64,000 nucleotides of DNA from contig OU342823.1 of the NCBI GenBank assembly GCA_910591455.2, forward strand, positions 18,933,219 to 18,997,218, given 5' to 3'. Shown here piece by piece: positions 1-13,400 of this stretch; position 1 is the first letter of the stretch; the number at the start of each line of letters is the position of its first letter. The notes under the pieces are model-generated. The model had not been told where the DNA came from. It was given only the letters and a program-made list of their open reading frames with translations, and ran no database searches. This DNA is from Pholis gunnellus. Taxonomy: Eukaryota > Chordata > Actinopteri > Perciformes > Pholidae. The translations under genes were made by a program, and so were the position numbers.

Positions 1-618
1 GAGGACTTTCCTTTTCTTATTAATGCTTATTTTAGTCTGCACAACCATTGTGAAATCCACACAGAAACTGTAAACAAACAAAAGCATTAATTGCTCTCCA
101 GCGCAACAGGACTTCAGCCATCCGGCAAAGTGTAAAAACAGACAAACGAGTAAACGCTTGTCTGTTTGTCACGTGTGTTGACCAAATTTATTGGCCTATA
201 ATCTAGTAAACCTTTATTAGTAAGAGTTAATTTTATTTGTAAAAGTACATTTGATGTGTGTGTGAGAGAGATAGAGCAAGACCGGCAGCCTTGCAACTAA
301 GTTTGAAAAATAAAACTTTCCACGAAATGTAAGTCCGAAATTCAATCTTCTCAGAGTTCAGGATGACATTTAGGATTATTTTGTACAATAAAAACATGTT
401 TCTTAACTTCATTTAGGGAACATTTAGCATTTAGCTATTACAGAACTGTCCCAACTAATGGGTTTCCCAAGTTAGGAATCTCATGTCAGGATAGGCATAG
501 ACCCTCTCCTCAAGTCAAAAATAGCACCAGCACTGATAATAGGTCTGTATGGCAATGCAATGAAACTGGGAAACACATGAACACCAACATCTAATGATTG
601 AAAGGCTATTCAAACTGT
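1..618. other. col11a1 intron 37, left edge
   Basis: No coding exon is seen. Reverse-strand AATAAA-type hexamers lie at 187-192 and near 213-218, downstream of the intron-37 ORF stop, and could be its polyadenylation signals; equally they may be chance in AT-rich DNA. Confidence 0.4.
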
Positions 619-1161
619 TCACTTTATATTTCCCGGACCATGTATCGCAACCGCCAGGACAATGAATTTTGAATTTGCTAGACGTGCTACATCCAGCTCT
701 GGAAAGGCTCTGCTGGTGCTTGTACAGATAACAAAAGTATTTTCTGAGAGTGACTTCCAGACTGAGGTTGCAGATTTGTCTTCAACATCACAGCCTTGCA
801 TCTCACGTATCATCACAGAGGTCACCAAAGCTAGCTGTACTATTTGTCCATGATGGCAAGTCAGCGAGCCAATGAGAGCCATTAAAAATATGGCTTGTCC
901 ATCTCGAGTGGAGTATAAAGTAGTGTGTCTAAGGTCAAAAGACCCCTTTAAGTTTCTATGAGAGTTGATGAGCCAAACCAGAGCTGAAATGTCAGGGAAT
1001 ATTGAGCTTACTTTAGTCTGTAGACACCTGACTCCAATGGAATGATAATGTCGCTCTAACTCTGCTGAATGTGTAATTAGGCATCTGGCAGCTATCACAT
1101 TAGCCACAACTTCATAAGCCGATGTGTTTTTGGAGTTTCCCTGCTTCATAGCTGTCAACAA
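619..1161 (-). CDS. Unrecognised coding-like ORF in col11a1 intron 37 (downstream part)
   Basis: An open frame of 180 codons ending in TGA at 621-619. It is the longest ORF in the window outside the collagen frame and lies in an AT-rich intron where stops should be frequent. It opens LLTAMKQGNSKNTSAYEVV and contains alternating helical-looking and leucine-rich segments (FPDISALVWLINSHR, FLMALIGSLTCHHGQ) before ending VLAVAIHGPGNIK. No family is recognised. A GCATGCAG acceptor-like site just before it would join it in phase 0 to the upstream segment at 1214-1437. It could be a nested gene's 3' end, a relocated gene fragment, or a chance ORF. Confidence 0.35.
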   Translation of the reverse strand: MLTAMKQGNSKNTSAYEVVANVIAARCLITHSAELERHYHSIGVRCLQTKVSSIFPDISALVWLINSHRNLKGSFDLRHTTLYSTRDGQAIFLMALIGSLTCHHGQIVQLALVTSVMIREMQGCDVEDKSATSVWKSLSENTFVICTSTSRAFPELDVARLANSKFIVLAVAIHGPGNIK

Positions 1162-1213
1162 CTGCATGCAGCTTTAAATTTACAAATCTGAGTAAGAAAA
1201 AAAACAACGTTAC

Positions 1214-1437
1214 CTGATGAATATATTCAAATAAGCAATTGCTTAATTTTTGCTGTTCCCTGCACAAATCCAAACCACTGTGCCATGCATTTTTGTTGTT
1301 GCACAAGTTTACATTCACAGGATGCGGTTGATTTGCATTGCAGCATTGCCTATGGATATGCTTAAGCAGATTCAAACAGCCGAACAGGAAAAGCAAAAAA
1401 AGACAGAAGTTCAACGTCTCAAGAATCGACTCCAAAA
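1214..1437 (-). CDS. Unrecognised coding-like ORF in col11a1 intron 37 (upstream part)
   Basis: 224 bp between a GCTGCAG acceptor-like site and a CAG/GTAACG donor-like site. It reads LESILETLNFCLFLLFLFG, then a cysteine/asparagine-rich stretch, and ends LSNCLFEYIHQ. The first 19 residues are strongly hydrophobic. The exit phase (0) fits the ORF that starts at 1161, but the gap is only 52 bases, very short for a vertebrate intron. No upstream exon or start codon was found. Confidence 0.28.
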
Positions 1438-2847
1438 CTGCAGCACAAATCAGATGAACGTCTGTCTCCCGGGAGAGTAACAATCCAATCTGCATTGACT
1501 TAAGTCTTCTTCCAAGTGCTCTATAGTATGAAGATAAAAAATGTCTGGTATCTTTAATATTTCATAATTGAGACATATCTGCTTTCTTCGCAGACATATA
1601 AATGTGTAATGCTTTAAGATAGAACGTCATGAATGAAACAGTAAGACTCTACTAGTGCCAGGGAGGGATCAGCATAAAGCAAACATATCAAACTCCAGGG
1701 TTAGGGTGTCGGGTGCCCACACTGACCTTTCTACTTTGACTTTCAATGTTCTACTGATTTCCATTTGATCTTTGAATCCCTCAGTCATCAAACTCCACAC
1801 ACAACCTATTTTCACTGAGGTATTGCATTTCGAAATAATTTCAATTGCAACTTATTATCCTACAACCAAAGAAAGTTTTCAAATCCAAGCTCTTAGAAGA
1901 ACGACGCTGAATGACTTATGACTCCGGGCCTATTGATCACTGTATTGTGATTTATGGTGATGTATTATTCAACGGAAACCCTCAGGCCATGCTGTTACAG
2001 CATCAACCTTGATTCAGAGACACCGATTCAAATCTTTATTTGCACTTCCTCAAATGCAAGTTATGTTGCAGTGAATGGCTGCCTATAAGCATCTTTATGG
2101 CTGTGATCTATTCTCATATTGGATGCTTGTGGAGTATGTTCATCGGCACGTAAATCTACAGCCGTAAACACCTTGATGAAGACTCTACCGTTGTAGCTTG
2201 AATAGCAGCAAAGGCAAAGGGAAGCACTCATGTGTGGTGTATTACATTATCTATAGGAAAAAGGCAGGCGGAAAGGGAAGCTTTAATGATAGAGGCGATG
2301 ATCTGTCAAGCTTTTAGGAGAATTTATTGGCCTCTGAGCCTCGTCAAACCAAAGTGCACCGATGCATACCAAGTACGGACGAATCGAAGTTGAAAGCAGG
2401 GATTGCAACGAGATCAAATCAAAGTTTGCTTTGTTTTTGTTTGTTGTCACATAAATCGTATGTCCCACGGGATACACCATCTACGCATCGATACATCTTC
2501 AGTTCAGATTTAGTATCGCCATTTCTCATTAAGCTCATCTGCATTTTGAAAAAAAACCTACATGAACCATCATTCAGTGCTGATGCAACAAATTTCAATT
2601 CTGCTGTTTTTTGTTTAAACTTCAGCTACACTATTATTGCTCAATTATTTCAGAGCAGGCAATGCAACACAAGGACACCTTGTTGCAACTGGACAATCTG
2701 TCTTCAGCATCCTTCCATTGCATATTTGTAAACTTCAAAAATAGAACAAGATAGGAACCGCATGAGAGAGGGACGGTTCCCCAGCTCCCTCAAGTCCATC
2801 TCTACGAGATAGGAGTCTGAGCCATCCGGATTTACTCAGACAGAATG

Positions 2848-2897
<50 letters not shown>

Positions 2898-3494
2898 ATG
2901 TGTAAATAGAGACAAGACAAGCAGGCAGACTCAGAACATGATCGCAGGGGCTTTGTTTTTAGAGTTCTGCTTTAAGAGACATGTCTGCCCCTTTGGCATC
3001 CCACTGAGATGTTGTATCACTGATTGTAATCACCTGCATACAAGGGCACCAGAGATAAGACGTGGAGGAGGAAGAGTGGGGAGATTCAATTGAAGTGCAG
3101 CCCACTGATTGGGAGGATCAGATCCGTCCTTCAATCGAAAGGTAATTTGAAGAAGGAGAGCTAAAAAGCTCTCGTTGGCAACTTCACCCTTACAGGCAAT
3201 AAGCAACTGAGTACCAGCCATTAACACAACAAAGTCATTTTTGCTGGATTAAAACAAGATTAGCCTGAGCACTGAGAGGATGCTCCTGATTAAACATTGC
3301 TGTCACACTCTCGCGTTAGCTTTTGCAGTGGAAATATACCAAATCTGTCCAAAAGTGTGAGAAATGATGTTATATTGTGTTTCCAGGACGATGTGAGGTC
3401 TTCAGTTCCTACACTCAGCAGGACGTTAGAGGCTGAGCCTCTAACAGGAGCCACACAGGTGAGTGAAAGCTCAAACCGAATCTTTAGGACTCAC
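1438..3494. other. col11a1 intron 37, remainder
   Basis: Intronic sequence without a supportable exon on either strand. It contains one long TG microsatellite at 2851-2895. The other ORFs here are short and low in complexity. Confidence 0.6.
2851..2895 (+). repeat. (TG)n microsatellite
   Basis: About 22 perfect TG units; a likely length-polymorphic locus. Confidence 0.95.
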
Positions 3495-3548
3495 CGTCTC
3501 ACCACGCTGACCAGGGTGCCCGGGCAGCCCGTCCTTTCCAGGTGGTCC
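3495..3548 (-). CDS. col11a1: col11a1 exon 37: major helix, last exon in window
   Basis: 54 bp, GPPGKDGLPGHPGQRGET, identical to the human exon as I recall it; acceptor AACAG, donor GTGAGT. No further Gly-X-Y exon is visible between here and position 1, so exon 38 lies beyond the window edge. Confidence 0.95.
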
Positions 3549-6500
3549 CTGTTAGAAATCAAGAAACACACTGAGTAGGAAACCAAGTGCACACATCATC
3601 ATGACGTTCACATCTTAAGTCAATAATGGCGCTATGACATCGGCCCTATTGCTGAAATAAAAGGGATGTTTTCCAAGCAACGATGTCTTATTATTGCAGT
3701 TTTGTGTAAATGCTTTGTAAGCACAATATATGATATAAACATATTTTTCAGACAGTAAAGTCATAGTTAGAATACTAGAACACTAATGAAAAAATAACAG
3801 GTTCTGTTGAAAGGAACAGCATCATTCTCTGACGGCTGAGAGCCGGCTATGTATCTAACCTGAATCGATAGGTAGAAATTACCCCTTGTCTCCCGCCTCG
3901 GCCGGGGAGTGAGAAAATGGGTTCTGCTTCAGTAACAGTTAGACTAATGATCCCCGCGCAGAATTAGGGATATTGCTATGTATTACTGCACCCATGAACT
4001 CTTCAAATTGAATCAATTCTGACTGATAATGTTTGCAAACTAGGCTAATTTGCCACTGAAACAGTAGGAAGAGGAGAATAGACAGTGAACACCAGGAACT
4101 AGCGGCCTTACTGTTGTTTTTACACTACATTGATCTATGAAGTGCGAACACTGTGCAGGAAGGACAATTACTTACAGGGGGGCCTTTTGGTCCAGAGAAG
4201 CCCACTGGTCCCTGAGGTCCTTGAGGCCCCTGCAGTAGACAAACAAAGAGTCAGATTAATGAGAGATGCACAAAGAATAGAGTCCGGAGGTGGCTTAGTG
4301 CATCATGCAGAAAGAAAAGCACAACAAAACACAACAGTGACAAGTTTAATAAGTTGGAAGGATATAAGGCGCTCACGCTTTTCACTCTCAGCCAACAGAA
4401 TTCACAAGAACTATATTATCGGATTATCTACAGAAAATAATAACGCTATCAATTCAATTCATCATTATTTATGTTTATTGTGATTCGTCTCTTTTTTTGG
4501 CAAATTAATTACACTCAAAATAGTCGTGAGTCCATATTTTCATGTGTATTATTAACAGGATTTCCATATTTCATTTTTTTAAATATCACGGTTATCATCA
4601 ATATGTTCACAACACCCCTGGTATGAAATATAACTATTTTCAGAGGAGCTTGAGAAAGCAAATTAAAGCTATTCAGTACAAAACGTTATTGAAAATAATT
4701 GCCGTCAGGTGAGTCATTGTTCACCGGGTCATTGTAGTGAGAACAATGTGACAAAATCCTTCAAAAATCTTTTTTGGTGGTAATTTAGTGGTCCACGTCT
4801 GGGTGGAGTATTTAAAAAGAAAGATTCTGAGTGAAAACCCGGCTTAGTAAAATAGGGTCACTTCTTGTCAAATGCCAAACAATGATATTGCATTTTATAT
4901 AAGCCAGACATTAGCTTTAGCTGAAGCCTTTAGAAAACTAAGAATTAAAACATGTCGTGTCCCTTACTGTACAGAGTGAGGTATGTTAATCAGCTAACAA
5001 AACACATTTTATTACATATTATAAATATACGTCTAAACTGAAGTGCATTTACATATTTATTTGATTGGTAATTTTAATGACGCAATGAAGGTTGAGCGCC
5101 GTGAAAAATGAGGCAAATGAAGAGAGGAAAGTGGGACCGACGACATCACACCGACGGTGAGGAAAAGAGGTCAGTGTGCCACTTATACGATGTTACTGAA
5201 AGAGACGATCCGATTCAAGAAGTGTGTGCTGAAGTTTGTTAAAAATGAAAAAGTGTTTTTTTTTAAAGCTACATAACAGAACATTGTTGAGGTAACATGC
5301 CGGTTTAGGATTCAGTGATATCAAATAATTTACATTAAACTATCCAGTACAAATGAATTCAATCTTTTGCATTCTCATATAAACATGCCTCAAAGCTGAC
5401 TTAGTAATTTAACTTAAATCATATTTATCCACCACAGTTTGCTCGACCTCTCCTTTGGGACTGATTAAGACGTCTCGTTCCCATAGAAACGTGCTTAAAC
5501 ACCACAGACAGAGTTTATGACATTATAGTTTGTCCAGATAGAATTTCACAACCCAAGCACTAACCTACACCTTCACGGCTGAGTATTCGTAGAACTTGTG
5601 CCCTTTAATCAGACGATGCTCATGATTCAGACTCCAGCGTGACATTGGAAATACTGAATGTAACTATTTTAGGCAATTTACTGCTGCCTTTACAGTCTTC
5701 ATCTTACAGAGGTGAGGCTCTTTTTTTCTGATGAACTTGCCTTCATCATGCTTTGTCACAGTTCAAATATCCATTCCTCCCCCTGTAGTGTTGAGAAAAT
5801 GTCTACGCAAACTGAGCTGCAGCTGTCTTCCTTGTTTCATGGCTTATTTGGCCTTCGATAGATTCCAATCAATGTTTCACATTTACTTTGTTACACAGCA
5901 AAATGAAATTGCACTAAAACTGGAAATCTAACAAAATCTAATGAAACATTTGAAATGAGGTGCCACCGCTTAATGTGAAGCAACTGCAGAGATAATTTAC
6001 TTTGCCACTTTTTTGTTGTAGCTTCAGTTTAAAACCCTGTAAATGAGAAATGCACTTTATTTCAACTCTGAGAACCAATGTCAAAGCAAAGGGATAGAAA
6101 ACTGAAATGCTGCTGTCTGTTGACTGAAGATAGGAACAGGAACATGGCATTAAAGCAAAGCCCAAAGGACAGCAGCTGTTCTACGTAGCAGTGTGTGTAC
6201 AGTGTGTCGCCTAAGCTGCCCTAACCAGGAAACTTCTTCATTTGTTTTGGGGCAAGTAAGACTTAGAGCAAATAATTCCTTTATGTTGATGAAATGGAAG
6301 ACACGAACACACAATCAATTAAAGTGAATTAAATCAAAAGCTTTACCAGCAGAGAGTCATTGATTTTGAATGTCTCTGAATATATCGCTGCTTAATTATT
6401 TCCAGTTAACCCGAACTGATCTTCTTGCCTTTCTAGGAAAACTGTTCCAGTGAGTAAAACACTGTTTTCTTCTTTAGTGGCCTCTCAGAACTTCTTGTGC

Positions 6501-9500
6501 GAGCAAAAACAAAAAGTATAAAAAGTACGTTGAAGTCTAAATATCATCCTATTGGAGGTGGATTACACTGAATGGCCTGAAGACAATATAACAGACTTAC
6601 TCTCTCACCGGGGCCGCCTGGAGGGCCATCGTTGCCTGCTGTGCCCTGCAACACACAACCACAGATCATCACCAGTCGATATGTAGACATGTTTAAAACT
6701 ATGAATATTTGGCACGGGGCTGGATGGGAGCAGTAGAAGGCTCAGAAATGTGTTTTCATTGGTCAAGAATCATTTCTGCTCGATAGTACATCCCAGTAAA
6801 AAGCCTAAAATGTGTTGAGGATGTGTGGTGTACCTTGGGACCGGGTTTTCCTGTTGGACCTCTGGCTCCACGGCCCCCACGAGGACCCTACAGAGAGAGA
6901 ACAAACCCAGAGAGTCAAACAGAAAGCCTGGTTATACTATGTACAAGTTACAGCACTCTGATGTGAATGCAAATAATTCAGTTGGATACAAAATGATTTG
7001 ATGTTGTATTACAGTTGTTTCATTAATCATGAGAAACACGGAGTGAAAAATACGTACCGTTGGACCTCTTTGACCTCTTGGACCAGATTTGCCTGCAATG
7101 CCCTGTTACATAACAAAGGACAAAACATTTTAGGCACCCACACATGCTTCCTGTTTGTCATTATTCAACATTAATCCACTTCACTTAATTAAGGCCAAAC
7201 AGCCACAGAATAATTTGTATCCTGTTCTACATAAACAGCCTCAGACTCCTTCATTTTAAGAGATGAATTACATTTTCCTCATGTTTCAGTGCATTGATAC
7301 ACAGCTTTACCCAAAAAAATCCTGAAAAAGAACGTGAGCTCGGGGTATTACGACTAATATCTTTGTTAGATATAGGAAGGAAATAAGAAAACATAAGGTT
7401 ACATTCAAATGGCAACATTGACAAAAAGTAGCGGAACAACATGGACTCCTAGAACAACGACACAGAATATGGTAAGTAATATTATTTCTACAGTAGAAAC
7501 AGCCAACAATGTTTCTGCAATAGCTTAAAACGCTTTTCTGGTTTTAAGTCCACACTGGACAAAGTTTGACTTCATGGAAGAAGTATCAATGTATCATTTT
7601 GGCAGCTCGTCTGGACATAAGTGAGATAATGTACTTCAAAGTGTCCATTAAATGATTTCGATGTACTCCACATAGCTCATTTCTTAGCACCACTACATTC
7701 ATTTGAAATAGAAACTTTTTCAAACACTCACTCCCTGAATCAACTGTTTTATTAAAGCTGCATTAAGCCAGGGATATTTTGTCCGTCTCATTGTGTGTGT
7801 GAGCGCCTTCTTTTTTCCAAGCCTAGAAACGGCGAGAGGGGCTCGATGAAAGCACGATTGTTTCCACGTCTTTTGTTCTCTCCTCAACATTGATTTTGCT
7901 GCTGTTATTTTCTTTTTGTGCCAAGTCACCATACAGATGCCTTTATAATAGGAATCAATTTTCTTTTGTGCTGGGAGTTGATGGTGTGGTGGTTTTCATA
8001 CACAAACAGGCAAAGGATGTATTCTCAGTGAGTGTGTGTTTTCTTACCCTGGCTCCTTTCTCGCCGTTGGCTCCAGGGAACCCAGGGAAACCACTCGAGC
8101 CCTGTTATTAGGAGAGGGAGATATCATGGAGAGATGCTGGACGGGTCACGGCATGCATGATAATGAGGGCTCATCCTGTAGCGTATTTATCTGCACTACT
8201 GTTTGATAGCTACACTGTAGTTTCACACGGTTAACACAATGGCCCTTATATCAAATTTTATGAATTTTTCACACGTTTTAGAATACAAAACTGATCACTT
8301 CCACGACCGTAACCGTTTTTTCACTTGAGCAGCACTATTTAATTCAATGAACTTCTTTAAATTGTAAAACACATTCTCAATATTCCTGTGAAGTGAAAGT
8401 TTTACAGAAAAATCACCAAAAACATTCTAAATGTAAAATGTTTCCCCACTCTGGTGTCTCTACAGTGTGAATCAAGCTAGCAGACTAGAGGACGTTTCTG
8501 GGGCAAATTCTCTAAACTTATATGATTATGTGGGAAACACGCACATACAAAGAGAGAGAGTCGGATTTTAAAACAAAACAAAAGGCTTATAGCACAAGAC
8601 CCCGTAAACACAAGACAAGGTGACGTGATTTTTTTCTTTAGGCAAACTCTGTTATTAGAGGATTAAAAAGCAGCTTTCCCATTCTGCACCACACGTTGCA
8701 TTGGGGACATTCAATACAAATGTAATCAATGACAAACCATAACTTCCTCCAAACGGAAGGAAGGAATGCTCGATTATGTTCACTACATTATGTGTTATAA
8801 GCGTTTGTAGAGCTTTGATTTACTTATTCATTTAGTTCATGATGTTTTCAGATTGGAGGATAAATACAAGCCAGGTGGTGTTTTTATTAACCTGGCAAAT
8901 CAAAAGCCGTTCTTAGTAAATGGAATATAGTAATCTTTAATTAAAGCATTATTAAATGACATTAATTACTCATTGATAAAGCAATTAGTTACTACTTATA
9001 TTCCCTTTGTAATTTGCGCTTTATTAAAAAGTGGTACCAACATTTCTGCAGGAACCATCCTTAAGAAAGAAAGAGGGCACGCTTCATTCCAAAACGTGTC
9101 ATCAGACCAGCGTTTATAACATGTATTAGATAAATGATCAGCACTAAAGCCCTCATGCTCCCCAGGAATGCCGTTAACACTCATCTTCTGTCACGCTCTA
9201 CTGGTTCTGCACTAAGACGGTTTATCTTTAAAATCTACGTGTTTTCAATGTGAACAGTTTCTAATAATTCTATTTATGGTAAATCCATTTCATGTGAAAT
9301 CGTCAGGCTGCCCGGCGGGGACGTTTTGGTTTGTTGTGTTGTGCCAGTGTACAGCAATCACTGTGATGTCTTCACAGCTCTGATCACAGAGCATACTGGT
9401 GCAGTATTGTTGTTACCTTGGGTCCTTGTCTTCCTGGATAACCTGGCAATCCTGGAACACCCAGTTTACCCTGAGAGACATTAACAGCACAAGTCATCAG

Positions 9501-10440
9501 CCCAGCAACACAACTTCAGCACATTGAGATTCATTCAAAAACACATGATTCATGTATTGGCTTTTTAACACCCTTGATCATTGAGCCCTAATACCTTTTC
9601 TCCAGCAGGACCAAGGGGACCCGAGTCTCCGTTGGGGCCAGATCGGCCTTTGGGACCCTCAGGACCGTCCTCTCCACGGGACCCAATCATGCCAAGCTCA
9701 CCCTACAACCCAAAGACATACAGAGACGTTCACGTATGTACGGCAGCTGCCTCCATGTAAAGACTAACGATCTGACTGGACATGTAGGAAGTTAGTTTGA
9801 TGACAGATGGTGGTCCTCACCCGGTCTCCTTTGATTCCCATGTCTCCCTTGAAACCTGGGAAACCATCCTCGCCCTAAAATGAGACAAAAACAAGTTTTG
9901 CATTTGCCAGCAATCATTCCTTTACATCATTATATTGTTATTTAAGGCATTTGTTTATTTCCGACTGAGAGACATTAAAATGGAATATTTTCCTCGTTTC
10001 ACTGGGGAACTTATTATTAAGTCTCCTGACGTTCTCTGTTCACTCTGTGAACCACAGGATTGATGCTGCTGCCTGCTGGCCAGATCGTGGAACAGCATCA
10101 GCAAAGAACTGTTGAGCTGTTGGGCTGTGCTTTCTATGTTTAGCACCTGCAGCAACTGATTTGAGGTATTTGGAACATATTGACGTAATACATTACATTT
10201 GATGATCAGATACAACATTTTAAAAAACATTTTTCAGCAAACCATTGAATGGAGATTGAGCCAAAGTTCATAACTATAATCCAATGGACACTGAGGGGCA
10301 CTGTGGACTTCAGCAGGATCTCTGTCTCTTTTCTTCTGCACTTTCTCTCTCTGGTCTGTCACTTGTCCATGTTTTCAACCCTATCTGATGCATAATGCAG
10401 CACTGAGCATGTCTGTTACCAGCAACTCGCATCACGAACA

Positions 10441-10478
<38 letters not shown>

Positions 10479-13400
10479 ACCTGAGGTAAGGAGCATCCTT
10501 TATTCATAACAAACCCCTTCTCCTCAAGGTTTGGCTTTGGAATATCTTGCTACAGTATAAATAATTCAATGATTCCCAAAAAAATAAGAACAATGATATG
10601 AATACTTTTCATTGTAGTGAGAACAACACCCCTCAGTCAGACAATGGCTTTCATACAGCTGGATAACTGTGTTGATCTCAAATAAATGTCATGCATATTA
10701 ATTAAAAAGGCAGCTTAGTTTAAATTCGACACGGCGAAACACACGGTCGCACACTTCAAAAGTGCTTGAGATGGATTGCAGTGTTCTTTGAAACCAAAAG
10801 CCTCGAGCATGACAGCTTTACATTCAACAACTGATTGAGGGTCACTCCAAGAAAGGCTCTGTCTCCACTGAAGATGGCTATCGACTGACCTCTGCGTGGT
10901 TCTTTCAGGCTGCAGCAGCCGATCACTCCGGCTCAAAAGAGCCAAAAACAAAGTTGGAAGGACAGGTAGACAGCCGCCGTTACAGACAGAACATCTGTGA
11001 CGTGAATATATTTACGGTTCTGTTCCCAAACTTTATTTTGCTGTCTTCACCTTCATCACGAAGTGAGTGAAGTTTGGACAAACATACGGTATTTGCAAAG
11101 CACGTTTAAACTGTAGTCTGTTGATTCAACTTGTCAAAGTACAACAGCACTTCCAACACAAGCTAGAGATCTTAATCGGATCGCTATGCTATTGATTGAT
11201 ATGATTCGTATCCTGTTGGGGCTGCTAAGTGGCTATAATCTGGGAGGTGCATTGAAAAAATGATGTGGAATTAGCATTTTAAGAAGTTTTTACCTTCTCT
11301 CCCTTGCCTCCCTTGAGACCACGGACACCATCAGCACCCTATTGGACAGGACAGAGAGATAATAACAGCATTACAGACATAACAGAATGCAATTCAATAT
11401 ATTAAAAGATGGACTTTATCTGGTGAGGAATAGTAAATACGGCTGATCATGTGGGCATTTGATTGACCTGAACTGAAAGCGTACCTTGACACCACGAGGG
11501 CCGGGATAACCGATAGGCCCCTGTGGACCTGAGGGACCCTGGAGAGTCAAACAGAGCACGGTTATGATAGTGAATGCGTTTCAGTGAGGAAGGTGGAGGT
11601 GTTCACAGACGGGATGTAGCACATTACCGTATAAATACATTAAATGATACATTTATTCTAGTTACTGCAATTTAGGAGATTATGAAGGATATAGCTCAAT
11701 TGAGGTTACTAATTATATTTTCCAATACATTGACTAATGTAAATACTTAGTCTTGAATTAACTGTGCTGTACATTACAAAGGCTCTCTATTATAATTGTA
11801 TCAGAAACTGTCCACTGGTAAACATTAAAAATAAAACTCATAAAACTCAGCGTTCAATTAAATATTATTGCCTGACGACATATTTCTTGAGCCAAATGCA
11901 AAGAAAACTATTTATCACTGGCTCTAAATTATTATCTTTACTGACACTATGAAAGTCAAATGACAATCACACAAAAACACATACGTAATTAGAGAATCTT
12001 AACTTCATTAATGAAAAACATACAATTTATAATGTCAAAAATATGTTATTTTTCCTTTGACAGCTAACCACATTATTATCACTTGTGTTGTCGAGATAGT
12101 TGGTTAAATGTACATCCTAGTTGGTGAAGTAAAACTAAAAGGCACATGGCGACGCTTCTGAATGTGTCTATGTAGACAAACACGTGAAGTGATCCTCGTG
12201 TCCTTTTAGATTACATGCAGACAAGACTTACCTTTGGAGTACATATAAAGGACTTACTGTACATTTTGTATTTTAAACACTACTTTTAGTCATGTTGGTA
12301 GTTTTCTACTGCATCAAACACACATTATAAATACATATCTCACCCAAATGAGTCAAATCCTTCATAAATACACCTACCAGGGCTCCTTTCTCTCCAGGTG
12401 GACCCTCCTTACCAGGATGACCCTGTGAAAGAAGCGTTCACAAAGTGATTAAAAGTGCTTTGTTACAATAGTGTTTTATAAACTAAACACTCAACACAGT
12501 GTGAACACATGTTTGTTATTCAGCTAGTTGATGCTACAATGTGTGATGTAGAAGCATCTGTATCTGTGAATTGGCATTGGCATCATTATCTACAGGGGGG
12601 GGGGGGGGGGGTCAGGTTTGTGTTGTCCTGCTCTCGAAGGCTTTGCAAAAGCAACAAACATATATGAGAATGAGAGCCGAGGGATGAGCTAACTTCTCAC
12701 AAAGGCTTCGGCCAACTTATGAGCATGTCTTTGTTAAAGCTCACAAAGAAGCAACCTTCATAAAGAGAAACCTTCATATGCCTTTTGAAACCAGAGCGGA
12801 GCCGCGTTGGACCCACATAAAACATGGTAAATAACTGCAGCCTTTTGTCTGATTCACCCAAACAACGCAGGTTTTTCCCTGTTTCTTTATGTGGAAGACA
12901 CTTGTGTGGTGGCCAATGGTGGTGTCAGAGTGATGGGGGGCAGGTAGACATGCCCATACAAACGGCTTGAAACACACCTTCACACACACACACACATATA
13001 TGGAAACCTTTAGCGCGCAAACACCTGGCACTTCCAATCCGAGGTGTGAGGTTGAGGCAGAAGGCTGTAAATCACTCGGCTCTGGGGCCTGAGGGCAACT
13101 AAGGGGCTGCCTGCTCCTTGAATTTACACACCTCTCCTAGCGAGGGCAGAAAGGGAGGAATGACATGAGCTACTGCAGGGCTAGAATAACAAAACTCAAA
13201 AGGCACATTTCTTATATTTCTTCGCCTCGAGAGATTTTCTGAGGCACAGTTCCGCAGTGTTTCACAAAAAGGCTCCGTGTGTGTGTGTCGTACACCAAAA
13301 GGGCAAACCGATCAAAACAGCGTATCCGCTTTTGTTGCTCAATAGAATATCAACTATGTTGACACAAATGTTTAAATTCTAAAATGCAGTATTATGCAGC

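Noticed and set aside
3421..3470. Possible extra collagen exon left of exon 37
   Set aside because: GGACG/GAGCC words occur, but no Gly-X-Y frame with splice sites exists in 1-3494.
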